Source: Gnetum montanum (lineage: Eukaryota; Streptophyta; Gnetopsida; Gnetales; Gnetaceae). From it: DNA of 64,000 nt. Under the pieces are notes generated by a model. The model made no database searches and was not told the DNA's origin. It saw only the letters and a program-made list of their open reading frames with translations. The position numbers and the translations under genes were made by a program. Positions 50,427-61,537 of this stretch are shown piece after piece. The stretch is taken from contig MNCI01030281.1 in NCBI GenBank assembly GCA_015680685.1, forward strand, positions 57,227 through 121,226, read 5' to 3'. The first letter of the stretch is position 1. The number at the start of each line of letters is the position of its first letter.

Positions 50427-51695
50427 TGAGCTTAGTACTTTTCTAACAAGAATCAAGCTAGGTCATGATGTTCCCCAGCATGAGTAAAGCTCGAGGGCCC
50501 CACAGACAGCTTTAAGCAGAGTCGAACTCAACGAGGAGCAGTTCCCTGGGACCCGCAGACGACCACAACAACATCTGCTATCAAAAAATGGCAACTTTGG
50601 AGCTCAAGCTACTAAGTCTTCACTAAGTATGCATTCTCAGCGTATACGCCCAAGTTGGCATTCACAGCGTATATGCCTAGTGTATACGCCCAGCGTACAT
50701 GCCTCACATTTACACTTGGCATATATGACTGGCGTATACGCCCAGCATGCAATCCTCGAAGACGGCATGGAAACAACACTTCAGAGCAAGATTTGGTACA
50801 AGGCATCAACTCACACAAACAGTGCAATCATCAGATGTTGACATCATGCATACTGGGGTCCATACGCTGAGCATGTACATTCTGCACGCCCAGCATATAC
50901 GCCCAGCATATACAACGTATACGCCCAGCACACATTCACAGCGTATACGCCCAGCATACACACCTCACATGTACGCTCAACATGTATGACTGATGTATAC
51001 GCCGACGTGCAGCATGCTGTATAGTTGTAAAAGTTCATTCTTTCGCACCCGGTCAACGCGCCACATGTCACCCAACTCGAGTCTAACGTCTAAACCTGTA
51101 TAAAAACCCCAATTTTTCATTAGATAGAGGTTGGCAATTTTGAGCAAACTAGAGATAAAAGAACCAGAGACGCTAAGAAACCAAAGCAAAAAACCTTGTA
51201 CGCTGGATCTCGACCCTGCACGCTGAGCATACAGCCTTTACGCTGTGCTTGTAGTTGAACCCAGCACACAGCCATCCCTACATCTACTAGGGCTATTCGT
51301 CCGCCTTGTGTTAGAGTCAAAACTGCGTTAGATTAGTGCATTGTAACTCTCCTTTCGCAATAATATTGCCACATTTCTTTGCTAAAATCTGTTACAGTTT
51401 CTTTTATTCATTGTTGCATGTTTACTGTTCATGCTCTTGTATGTTTACGCTCCGTTTACATTAGTTACGCTGTGTACACTTCGTTTTACATCAGTTACGC
51501 CGTTTACATATAACCCAGCGTATAGCACATCGGTGTACGTTTGGAGAAATCCTTGCCTGATCCGCGTGCAGACCACTCAAGGTACTCTGCCTTCGTGAAT
51601 TCCAGCTTGCCCTCAAGTGAAGGTAGGGTCTTCTATGTGTGTCTGGAGATCTCCAGGTTTCTGTTTCATTCCAGTTGGAGACCGACGATTTCGGA
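50427..51695 (+). repeat. Element E candidate 5' LTR
   Basis: Boundaries are inferred: a TG start near 50427, just past the end of element D, and a CA end before the candidate primer site at 51707. It holds many copies of a CAGCGTATACGCC-type motif (50638-51010) and a TATA box TATAAAA at 51099-51105. The partner LTR is not in the window, so the limits are uncertain. Confidence 0.5.
51099..51105 (+). promoter_or_regulatory. Element E TATA box
   Basis: TATAAAA stands directly downstream of the cluster of GCGTATACGC-type palindromes, as expected for a U3 promoter. RNA would start near 51130. Confidence 0.65.
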
Positions 51696-51706
51696 CGGTA
51701 CAGAAA

Positions 51707-51724
51707 ATGGTGCTAGAAGGAGGG
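51707..51724 (+). promoter_or_regulatory. Element E candidate primer-binding site
   Basis: TGGTGCTAGAAGGAGGGC starts with TGG, as tRNA-primed sites do, and lies between the repeat-rich LTR and the leader. The tRNA was not identified. Confidence 0.4.
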
Positions 51725-51830
51725 CATGAAACTGCTTAAAACTTACTGTGCTCTCATACCCAGATCTTCTCAGATCCACACTGCATCGACACTAAACCCA
51801 GTTCTGCAATTCCCAGGTTCACATCCCTAT

Positions 51831-52290
51831 CTACAGAACTCCCAACATCTACGCTGCTGAGTATACACTGACTCTGTCTACAGAACTCCCAGCGTCTACG
51901 CTGCTGAGTATACGCTGACTCTGTCTACACCGTTCAGTATACGTTGTACGCTGTAGACTAACTCTATCCATGCTCTACGCTCTAGACTCTATCTATGCTG
52001 CTTAGCATACACTGTACACTATAGACTCTATCTACGCTGCTTAGCATACGTTGTATGCTCTACGTTGTAGACTCTCTCTACGCTGCTAAGTTTACGCTAT
52101 ACGCTCTACACTGTAGACTCTGTCTATGCTGTACGCTGACTCTGTCTATGCTGTACGCCGTAAACTCTGTCTACGCTGCTTAGTTTACGCTGTACGCTGC
52201 TCTGCCTACATGTTTTAATGTATACCTCTACGCTGTCACTATACGTTGGTCATTGAGGCCTATACGCAAAGTTCCAGTCTATACGTTGTA
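51831..52290 (+). repeat. Element E leader repeats
   Basis: Two 47-bp units (51831-51877 and 51878-51924) are followed by irregular copies of a CTACGCTG(C)T..GTAGACTC-like motif up to about 52290. They share the TACGCT/GTATACG theme with the LTR and with the 5' region of the antisense gene. Confidence 0.8.
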
Positions 52291-52385
52291 CCCAGCGAAT
52301 GTAGGTTTACGTCGTATCAAGTGTACCCGTACTAAGTATACTAGTTCCATATCCCTTCACTGTGTCATATTCTCGATTACCCATC

Positions 52386-54960
52386 ATGAACACTGCAAAC
52401 TCCAACGCTGCAACCAAGCCCGTCACAGACATCGTAGGCACCATGGCCAACCTACTATGGGGCCTCGCCAGTCTCTCAGATTGCAAAGGAGGAACCCATC
52501 ATTTAACCTTATAACGCAGGAGCAATAGAATTTCATATGCATGAAAATGCAAGCCGGCCTTGCCGTAGACCAAACTGAAATGGAGGTTAAGAGACAATAC
52601 GAGCTCTTCCATAGGGGAGGACATGAGTTCATCCCTGCCCCGTACGATATCATACATCTCCCAGAACATTACTCTGAGCTCATCTCACAACTCCTCTTAC
52701 AAAGGAGTCAGTCTTTAGATTAGCTTGTGGTAAATCCTCAATTGGAAGAGGAGGATGACTTCGCAGCCCAATCTAAGCATGAAGATTCGTACCATACTCT
52801 TAGTCCGCAAACATATGCAAACCCTTTGTTTTATCTAGCCACAGGGGAAATTACGTCCCTTCAACCATTTAAATTCACTCAAGCACAAATACCTCAACAA
52901 GAATTATCCACACTTGTTCATATTCCTCCTGCAACTGATTCGCAACTCAACACGCTTCCCCTTGTTATTCCCCCTGTTGCAACAGTAGCCCCATTCTCAC
53001 AAATACAATCTCCTCAAAATAATGTAGGAGCAACCTTCCTGCCTCGAGTGATCGGGATGCCACATGTGATACCGGCTTCTACGTCCGCTCATTATATCCC
53101 CCAGATCCAAACCCAAGGAGCCCCTTTCACTGCTATAACTCAACTAGCTCAGAGTGCCCCTATGCAAAGCGTGACTAGCCAATGGATAGCGATTGGTGCT
53201 CAACCGCATCAATCCCTTCACTATAACATGCCACCTCACACAGTTCTACTGCTAACATTCCTCAAGGACAACCACAACAACAACAACCCCTTGCCTACAA
53301 TATGCCACCCCTAGTACCACCCGCTATAAATATCCTGCAAGTACAACCTCCGACCACACAACTTTCTACCTCCCAACCCACTGTCCAACAATCTAATTTG
53401 TACACCGTACAACATCCCTAACCTGCCATCTCACCTAGTGCCCAAGATTGGGCTGATGCTAAAAAGCTAATGCAGGAGCTAACCAATGAGGTCAAATGCC
53501 TCAAGACAGCCACCGACGGAGAGCTCAAGGTAGTGGACTTCTATCACGATGACCCCATTAGCTCTTCGGTTCCACCTCTAACATTACCTAAGGGTGTATC
53601 TTTGCCCACGTTGACTAAATACAACGGGGAGACAGACCCCAATGCCCANTATTTGCTACACCAATTCGTCACCAGGTTTAAGTATAACTTGAATCCTAAA
53701 GTAACACTTGACAGCCTCATACAGGTCAAGTAAGCACCCCTTGAACCTGTCCAAAAATTCATCCAACGGTGGAGTGCTGCTCTCAATGAACTCCATAAGC
53801 CAATCCTAGAGACGTATCTCCTCACCATCCTAAAAGGGGCTGTCAACAATTTTGTCAAATCCAAACTATACTATCTCAATGCACACACTCTGAGTTAAGC
53901 ATTTGTACAGATCAAGAACATAGAGGAGGCAGCACAAAATAGCCATGATCCTACATATTCAGCTTTTAAGAATCAACATAGTAAGAAAGATAAAGAAAAG
54001 GTTAAAAAAACTATAGCGGCAGTAGCAGAAACACAACAAGCAAATGCGGGACAACAAAGCAAACCGTCTGTTGCCCCTGCTAATTACACTAAACCCACTC
54101 TTGCGATGGCACCTGAATCATCCGCATCACAAAACCCAACATCGGGTTGTACGAGAAACTTCGAAAGGAAAGACCCCTCTCAATATACGTCATTTCCCAT
54201 GAAACCATCACAGTTGTTCGACCAACTCCTGAAGGTTGGATTGATGAAACATAAACAGTTGTTCCCTGCAACGTTCTAAAGGCATGATCGGTTCTGTCAA
54301 CTGGTTCAGAACCCGAGCCTAGCAACGCCCGATGATCCCCCGATTCCAAAAGGCTTTAGAATGGATCGTTTTTGTGATTACCATCAACGCAATGGGCATG
54401 GCACTAACTATTGTTTCACTTTGAAACAAGATATCCAACGGATGATAGATGGAGGCCAAATTACTTTCGATGAAGCCAACCCGGTCTAACCACAAAACGA
54501 GGCCATGGGTGTATATAAAGATCCCCTAAATACTAAAGAGGCACCGTACGTAATTAACACCATCTACCTTGATAATGAACTAGAAACACCTTGGATTAAC
54601 ACCATCCACTCCGATCATGAGCAGTAGGTACTAAAGAAACCATTTGTAGTGCACATTCCTCCCACTATACAAACATCCGTGCCTCAACTATCATACTCCC
54701 CATAGAAACCTTATGTCATCCGAGTACCCCCCGCCGTAGCAACTTTTAATACCCCGACACGTGAAAAACCATACGTGGTACGCGTACCTCTTGCTACTGC
54801 TACCGCAAACACACAAACACCTCCTATTCGGCCCACTTCCTACGTAGTCCGAGTACCACTCGCAGTCGCAATAGCGGAGGTAGAACCTCCAGCTAGGCCA
54901 ACTCCATACGTCGTTAGGATACCCGAACATCCTGGTGACCACCAGTCTTCCACTTCGTGA
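52386..54960 (+). pseudogene. Element E gag
   Basis: A start at 52386 reads MNTANSNAATKPVTDIVGTM; the frame shifts near 52490. A long Pro/Gln-rich stretch follows (52727-53310), then the capsid part LPTLTKYNGETDPNA, which jumps at the N of 53649 to FVTRFKYNLNP. The middle of the capsid is missing there. After APLEPVQKFIQRW and several stops comes a knuckle of the Tat type, FCDYHQRNGHGTNYC, at about 54370-54415. In-frame stops occur throughout. A linker with PYVVRVP repeats joins it to protease. Confidence 0.72.
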
Positions 54961-55080
54961 ACATAGAACAAGCTGAGTCCCTATGTCATCAAGGTGCCTA
55001 GCCAGCCTGACACTCAACCGCATGCAACCGTCCAACCGCAATCCCACCCTAATCCATACATAGTACAGATTCCAAAGCAA
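54636..55080 (+). repeat. PYVVRVP protein repeats in gag-protease linker
   Basis: Seven degenerate copies of (K/T/N)PYVVRVP occur at irregular spacing: KPFVVHIPP, KPYVIRVPP, KPYVVRVPL, TSYVVRVPL, TPYVVRIPE, SPYVIKVPS and NPYIVQIPK. They share one reading frame despite intervening stops, so the repeat was kept at protein level before decay. Confidence 0.8.
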
Positions 55081-56430
55081 CCTGAGGTTTCGAAACCAAC
55101 TGCACCCCCACGCCACACACGAGAACACCTAGCAGATAAGCTTACACGCGAACACTTAGAGAAGGAGTGCCAACGACTAGCCTTAGGACCTCCCAAGCCT
55201 ACCCCGCTAAATGCAATACCCATGATAGCACATGACAACAAACCAAACACAGGCTATGAGGGTGAATCATCCAGAAAACACGATATGCCCAAATCAACGA
55301 TTCTGGGTAAAAATGACAAACCAACTATGCATGAAATAAAATTGTTTGGCCTAATGGACCAAATCACTACCGATAAACATGTGCCCAACAGTAGAGATCT
55401 AGCGATGGCTCTAACACAGGTCACACAGGCGCTTAAAAAAATGAACACTTCATTGAGCTTATACAACCTAGTGTTAACATCTCAAACCCATCGCGAAGCT
55501 CTAGTGCGCATGTTGACATCCATCCCAGTAAGCGAAGACTTACCTCCAAATGAACCTTCGATTCATGTGGTAATGTACTCGCCTCAAGGGCCAACTCCTA
55601 AGCCATTAAGTTTTCTCAATGACAACATCAAAGTGGATGAGAAAACGGGAGAGGTAACAACCGCGCCTATGTTCATAACAATACGAATAAATCAATTTAG
55701 GATACATATGGTCCATGTAGATGATGGAGCCGCTACAAATGTAGTACCATATCCCATCGTTAAACAATTGGGACTAACGAAATTGATTAGACCAACCGCC
55801 ACCACGTGTTTGAAATCGTTCAGCGGATCACGCGTAATAGTCAAAGGCACCGTGACTTTAGACTTTATAGCAGGGGATCAATTTCCCACATCCGTCAACT
55901 TTGTGGTAATCGATGAAATGCCAGGGTTCAACCTAATATTGGGAAGGCCCTGGTTAGCCCAACTGAAAGCAGTCTCTTCCCCCATACACCAAGAAATTCA
56001 CCTCCCTTATGAAGGTGGGAAAATTTCTTATACACGGGGAAGCGGCTACACCTACCATCTCATCGTATACAGATGCAGATCAAGGCTCAGAGGTTAAGCT
56101 CGAAGGGCCTAAACAAGATGATACAATTGAACAACAACCAGTAGGTGATAATCTCTTAGACACAAAGGAAAATTTACCCAAAACAGAAATACCCAGGCCT
56201 GAAATCATACATACATAGCCTCACTTAGAAACTACAACTGACACGGAAACCACGATACATGAAGAAGCGCTGGAAAGTACCAATGTGGGAACTATTCCAT
56301 CAGATGTCCCTTGGGCTGAATTACTATTCAACGTGATCAGCGAAGGGGACGCTGAATATAGAATCATACCTGTTAACGCTACTCCTAACGTTAAAATGAG
56401 AAAAATCAAAAAATTATTAAATCAATAAAC
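54994..56430 (+). pseudogene. Element E protease
   Basis: The open part runs to 56097. The aspartic protease core shows MVHVDDGAATNVVPYPIVKQ near 55710-55770 (Asp-Asp-Gly-Ala at the active site), then FNLILGRPWL near 55930-55955. A frame slip near 56010-56030 moves coding to another frame, which continues to about 56430 (VPWAELLFNVIS) with a stop at 56218. After that the tandem repeats begin and no pol sequence follows until 62090. Confidence 0.75.
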
Positions 56431-56640
56431 TACATTCGTAGTCCGAAACGACATTAAACTACATTCTAACTCCGGAATGACGTTAAACTATCATGTCCGC
56501 AACGACATAAAACTAGCCACGATCAGAAATGGTCAGTCTACCGAGAGAAATTAACCCTTGTCACTTGAAACTTCCTTTGCTTATGCGTGGCCCAAAATGA
56601 CCTTAAATTAGTGCGTGTGGCCCGAAATGGCCTTAAACTA
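56427..56640 (+). repeat. Left copy of spacer tandem repeats
   Basis: Three units of about 29 bp with (A/C)CGACATTAAACTA-like ends (56427-56515) are followed by two units containing GGCCCGAAATGGCCTTAAAC (56583-56640). The same core recurs at 61791-61980 on the other side of the antisense gene. Confidence 0.8.
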
Positions 56641-56904
56641 GATCATCTACCTACATTTTGTTTTTCTCCTGAATTCCAGTTCATTGCTCGAATTTATGCT
56701 TACATTGTCATGTTGTCAATGACAATTTTTGCAATTATCCTTTGCTTATAATTACATTCGTGCACTACACTTAAACTACAAAAACAAACCAAAACATTTT
56801 ACATTGTCATGTCGTGTTTACATTCAAACTCAAAATCCACAACAAAAGATATATGTAGAAATATATATTCATGTAATGATATACAAGTGCAAGAGTTAAC
56901 TGAT

Positions 56905-56910
56905 TTTATT
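56905..56910 (-). terminator. Poly(A) signal of the antisense gene
   Basis: AATAAA on the minus strand stands about 80 bases after the antisense stop codon, in an A/T-rich stretch, as expected for a plant 3' end. Confidence 0.65.
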
Positions 56911-57187
56911 CATCTATTCAATACAACTCAAAAAATTCAATTTACAATTCACGTAAAAATATGAGCTAAAATAATTTCAAAAACAAAAAATCAAACATTA
57001 GAGACGGGAGGGTCGTCCCATTTAGACCCGCCAGCATCATGGCTCCCTACTCCACTGGGGCCAGCCTCTTGAACATCGTCGTCGCCTTCACCCTATAAAA
57101 TGCAAAAGAAACAATCAACATAAGAACAAAGGAGAAAACTCCCAAACATTACGCAACGAACAAATTTCATAACAACAAAATGCTGAC

Positions 57188-57972
57188 CATAGGGGATCCC
57201 CCTAAACCGAATTCCAGTCGACGGAGAATTTCCTCTTCTGAGACGCTAGCCCAGTCAGTATCATTGAGACCTAGATCAACATTTTCCAAGGCCTTCCCCT
57301 TATCAACCGCTGACCATGTACGACGTTTCAAAGGGAATTCACCTACGGAAACCTCCCCAGAAGCAGTTGTAATTACCCTAGTAGGCGATTCCATCTCAAC
57401 ACTTGTATTCTCAGCAAAAGTATCAAACGCAGAGTGTAGACCCAGACCCTCTATGAACATTTCAAGTTGATGTTTTTCTATGGATACTTCCTTCAATGAT
57501 TTCTTGTAATGGTGCTTGTGGTTCTTTTCATCTTGACCCCACTTACACACCTTGGAAGCAAAAGCCTTCCAATCCTGGCACTTGAGGTTTAGTAGATCCA
57601 CCTGGGCCTTACGCTCTGCTAGTCTCTGAGTCAGTGTCGCATGGCGATTGAGCAGGTTCCAATATCTAGTATAAGTGATCTCAGAGGTTCGCCAAGAACA
57701 ATCACCTATTAGTCTGGCTGAGGCAAATTCATATCGAGCCTTGAGATCATTGCATTCAACTAACAACTTGGAAACTTCTTTTTCCTTTGCTTGGATTTGC
57801 AACCATAACTATTCGATGGAATGCCTATAGGTCCAAAGCGATTTGGCGTTATGTACAAGACCTTCTGCCACCTTGTCATAGACCAGCCTTGGTATCTGCT
57901 CAACTTCTGGGGGTAGTATAGGCAAACTCTCAATGCTAATGGTCTCAGAAGGATCCCACTTCAACTTGGCTC
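57188..57972 (-). pseudogene. Antisense gene exon 7: coiled-coil-like region
   Basis: After an in-frame stop at 57811-57809 the exon runs 200 codons. It has Glu/Lys/Leu heptad-like stretches (KEKEVSKLLVECNDLKARYE, RLAERKAQVDLLNLKCQDW), then a Ser/Thr/Glu-rich end with a possible KRR nuclear signal (FPLKRRTWSAVDKGK). A dimerisation role would be the usual reading, but nothing specific can be assigned. Confidence 0.5.
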
Positions 57973-58679
57973 CTACACACATGAAAAGAACAAGCATTAA
58001 AACGACAAAAAAAGGGGTGTGAAACTCGAAAGCTACAAAAGACTCGAAACATTTGTACTTATCTCTGGGTGAGCTTCCTGAATATGTTTGACCACCTCGT
58101 CGACGATACCGGTCACAAAATCCATTTTACTTGGCATCTCTGTCCAAGAAAATGGTCTACGAGTACGAGGTGGACTAGCCTTAGGGGGCATTTCAGGGGG
58201 AACCACCTTCATGGGCACTTCCAACCGCATCGTAGGAATTATCCTACCTTCATCTGGAAGCGATAAAAACATAAAAGTAAAACATCATAGAAGACAACGA
58301 TTCACAAAGCAACACAGTAAAACAAAAAGAAACATACTGTCTTCTCTGACCCCTTCCGGGTTTGGAGGGTCGCCAAGATCCAACCTTCCCTTAAGGAAGC
58401 TACTGAACATTTCATCAACACCACCCTGGTCATCGACCAGTTCTGTCTCTGTGGTGTCTTCTGCCAGCCCCTCCATCCCTTTCGCCTGATCTTTGCCCAC
58501 ATCTTCCTCCTCAGTTAGTACGTCCGTTGTAGCTTCCTCCTCCTCAATGATGGTCTCTAACTCTTATCTCCTCACTTCTCAAGTCAATTTTGAAGGCATT
58601 AGTTGCATGTAAGCGGTGAAAATGAAAATTATGAGCAAGACAAAAAGGACAATGCAATAAGTGCACCAAGCTTACTTAC

Positions 58680-59726
58680 CTCGAATAGGCATTTTGAACC
58701 GTATTCGCTTCACCTTTGGCTCTTCCATGTTTGAGGCCACCTCTGTTGAGCGTTCACGCTTCAGGAGCTTCGACTTGGCTTTCCCGATGGTCTCCTTGAT
58801 GACCCATTCAGCTCTCTTTGTAGTGTAGGGCACATTGTCTAGTTCCAACCCTACACTATCACATGTATGGATTGAAGTACCAGACGATCCTCCTGTTGTG
58901 ATGGACACAGATTCATCAATCCCCTCAGGTGCATCTTGAGATTCAGCTGTCTCGAACAAATGATTGATCCACAGACGAGATAACTGAGTACGATCCCATA
59001 GGAGATATTTATTGTCCGCGCGAACCACTAGAAACTCAGCCAAGTGACGAAGATAGCCAGCAAAGAATGCAAATGTAAAATGGGACTGCGCCTCAACGTT
59101 ATGACGCAATCGCACTATCTCCTTATGAAGGCCCGAGAACAAAAATTGAGCCCAATTATAACGCATCCCAGTTTCTAAGATGGTTTGCGTGATGCGCACA
59201 ACTTCAACACCAAGACTCTTCACCTGGGACAGGGACTTAGGAAACACCCACGCCCAAAATAGGGGATACAATTCATTAACTTCCTCAACCTTTGACGTCC
59301 CCTGCATAGGGAATCCCTTGGAGCCCTTGACAATGCCCAACCAGTCCTCTAGCTCACACACCATATGAAGCTCCTTCTGTGCCCTATCCAAGACCACATT
59401 TATGCCATCTACTGGTACATCGAATAGGTCTGAAAAGAACTTGGCTGATAGATGGAAAACTATTTTGATACCCTTAATACGAGTGCTGTAGTAGGAGACG
59501 GACTTGTCAAATGAGTCCACAATCCCGATCATTTCAGCTATGGACACATCAGGGCTCGGGGTTGTAAATAACTTCATAAGGCCGGCATCACCTAAGTAAT
59601 GGACAATAGACGACGGGACATTGGTGCGCAACCATTTCTGTGCCTTGCTGATCTCCCCAAACTTCATTGACAGGGTACTCTCAGTTCGTCCTGTTGTAAC
59701 AGGGTCTCCACCAGGAGGGATATCAA
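58680..59726 (-). CDS. Antisense gene exon 4: 349-codon open domain
   Basis: The exon is open from end to end. It has a helical N-terminal half (EISKAQKWLRTNVPSSIVHYL, with AKFFSDLFDVPVDGINV), then ELYPLFWAWVFPKSL, an amphipathic stretch with HFTFAFFAGYLRHLAEFLVV, and a Ser/Thr- and Lys/Arg-rich end with KVKRIRFKMP that could act as a nuclear signal. The FFSDLFDVPVDG piece recalls the conserved core of retrotransposon-associated plant proteins (PF20167 type, Athila ORF1-like). I cannot assign it firmly. Confidence 0.5.
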
Positions 59727-60163
59727 CTCTAAACACAATTTGAAATCATCACATCAGTATGACCACCAGCAGTCGGACAAACACACTAAGGCACCCAGGA
59801 AATACTGTCACTTACCTTCAGTTGTGGACTTCGAGGTGCTAGAACCCAAGTTAGCATTATGAGGGAAAACTGGTCCATTGCACGACCAATCTCCATGAAG
59901 CCACCCACGAGCCGTGCATTATGCGAATGCTCTAGAAAACCATTTGTGGAAATGGACAATATCACCCTTGGTTTGGGCTAATATAGCTCCGCAAAGAGTA
60001 GGACCCGCCATGAAGGTCTCTAGAGCAATATGAGCTAGGGCAAGCCCATCATCATTGACGCATGTCCCATTTTGGTTAACTTGGGGCCTGCAAAAGAATG
60101 GTCGTCAGAACAGGGGCAAACACTAAACGACAAAAATAGAAACAACAAACTAAACGATCTTAC

Positions 60164-60603
60164 CTCTCTACTCGGTACACTGTGCCAGGAGGGTTCTGAA
60201 ATAACATGTGCGCACGCACAGCCAGAAACAAGGTGTTATTGAGATAATCAGGCCTTGATGGCAATAGGTCCCACACGTGCGCTAACGGGCAAGTAGATCT
60301 GGGCCCGCTAGAGGGACCGTCTTCGATCACATGCGGCCCCTTGTCAATGTCTACCATGAAAACCACGACGCCATCCAAAGATCCTGGCAACATAGCTTCA
60401 AGCATGCTCCGCGCCACTTGTTTGCTCAAGTGTGACCAGAACACCACCTGAAATCTTTCTAGGATGAAGGTGAGGAATTCACAGGCCCCTTCCCTGAACC
60501 ATACCCCATTGTTGTCAATAGTTAGATTAGGGGTAGGTTCATCGATCTCAAGTGGCCCAAACCATGCTAGTACTCCAACCAGCTCAACTACCAAGAGGAA
60601 AGG
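60164..60603 (-). pseudogene. Antisense gene exon 2: FCP1/NLI-like phosphatase domain
   Basis: The translation contains FLLVVELVGVLAW, then FREGACEFLTFILERF and QVVFWSHLSKQVARSM, then VVVFMVDIDKG, a PLAHVWDLL stretch and NNTLFL..., FQNPPGTVY. This is the order of landmarks in plant FCP1-homology proteins: a DLDG/NGL strand, a RP-x-EFL helix, a (V/I)xxWSS strand, a W(D)xDxC strand, and a NTLL...NPP(G/H)TAI end. The first strand reads ELVGV where the catalytic DxDx(T/V/L) belongs, so phosphatase activity is not expected. The similarity is by eye; HAD-like folds are easily over-called. Confidence 0.55.
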
Positions 60604-61285
60604 CTCAGGATCTTTGCAAGTAATCAGAATGCCACGATAAATTAGCTATATATGAAAATGAGATGGAAAAACAAAATTCGTGTTGTAGGCCAATACTTCG
60701 AAAAATAAAATAAAAATCGTTTACACTCAGCATATACGCTGTGAAAACACTCGGCGTATACGCTGCCTGAAAAATTACAAACTATTTACGCTCAGCGTAT
60801 ACGCTGTAAAAACACTTGGCGTATGCCCTCTACGCTATATACTGTTAAAACTGTCTATGCTGTATGCTGTAGAGACCCTCTATACTGCGAATCTACGCTC
60901 AGCATACAAGCCCTTTACGCTACAAAACCCTTTACGCTACCAAAATTGTCTACGCTGTCAAGACTGTCTACGCCAGATAACAAGTACAGATGAAAAACAG
61001 TTAACAGAGGCAGGATTAGAGCCTACCTGTGTGATGATCCAGGCCATGATGGAACCCTTGGTCTGGGCAAACACTGCAACATGGCCTCACTTTCCTCTGC
61101 GAAAGTCAGGTTAAGCCCCTTCCTCCCTTGGCCTTCTACCTCCTTGTCCTTGCCTATTTCGGCGTCCTTTACGCTGAAACTAACAGGGTCTACACTGAGG
61201 TTTGAGTCTACACGCCGAGCTAAATCCTCTACGCTGAGTTGGAGCCTATACGCTTAGGCCAAAGTTTGGAGCCTCTACGCTCTAC

Positions 61286-61480
61286 GTTTACGCTGGGGTT
61301 GGAGGTTTACGCTTATGCTGGGGTTGGAGATTTACGCTTATGCTGGGGTTGGAGATTTACGCTTACGTTGGGGTTGGAGGTTTACGCTTACGCTGAGGTT
61401 GGAGATTTACGCTTATGCTGGGGTTGGAGGTTTACGCTTACGCTGAGGTTTACGCTCACGCTGAGGTTTACGCTCATGCT
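61286..61480 (-). repeat. 25-bp minisatellite in the antisense gene's 5' region
   Basis: About six full units and two or three shortened ones share GTTTACGCTTATGCTGGGG followed by TTGGAG (plus strand). They lie between the antisense TATA box and the antisense start codon. Upstream on the plus side (60720-61000) are more GCGTATACGC-like copies. Confidence 0.85.
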
Positions 61481-61529
61481 CCGGATCGCTTCAAGTTCAC
61501 GATGCCTCTAACAACTGACAGCCTCACCC

Positions 61530-61537
61530 TATATATA
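61530..61537 (-). promoter_or_regulatory. TATA box of the antisense gene
   Basis: TATATATA reads the same on both strands, but its context (CTATATATAGGG on the minus strand) and its place 480 bases upstream of the antisense ATG suit a minus-strand promoter. RNA would start near 61500. Confidence 0.55.

Larger units (their letters stand above)
56991..61047 (-). pseudogene. Antisense eight-exon gene inside element E (two stops in this copy)
   Basis: Eight minus-strand exons are supported by GT-AG borders and agreeing phases: 61047-61027, 60603-60164, 60087-59816, 59726-58680, 58556-58338, 58253-58059, 57972-57188 and 57092-56991. They sum to 3081 nt, exactly 1027 codons with the final TGA at 56993-56991. 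Introns are 76-423 nt, typical of plants. Several donors are near perfect (GAG|GTAAGT, AG|GTAAGA). Exon 2 is FCP1-like; exon 4 is a 349-codon open domain; exons 5-8 are charged with a coiled-coil-like stretch. In-frame stops lie in exon 3 (59921-59919) and exon 7 (57811-57809). The first intron's acceptor, the exon 5 acceptor and the exon 7 donor are the weakest calls. It is transcribed against the retrotransposon. Confidence 0.72.

Noticed and set aside
50629-50989. Overlapping 70-80-residue frames in the LTR of element E
   Set aside because: They arise from the GCGTATACGC-type repeats and lie upstream of the TATA box.
52727-53314. 195-residue Pro/Gln-rich frame as an independent gene
   Set aside because: It lies in the expected N-terminal part of element E gag and continues that protein after a stop.
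54691-55128. 145-residue minus-strand frame rich in Trp, Cys and Arg
   Set aside because: It is the shadow of the PYVVRVP repeat region read backwards; no start context or domain.
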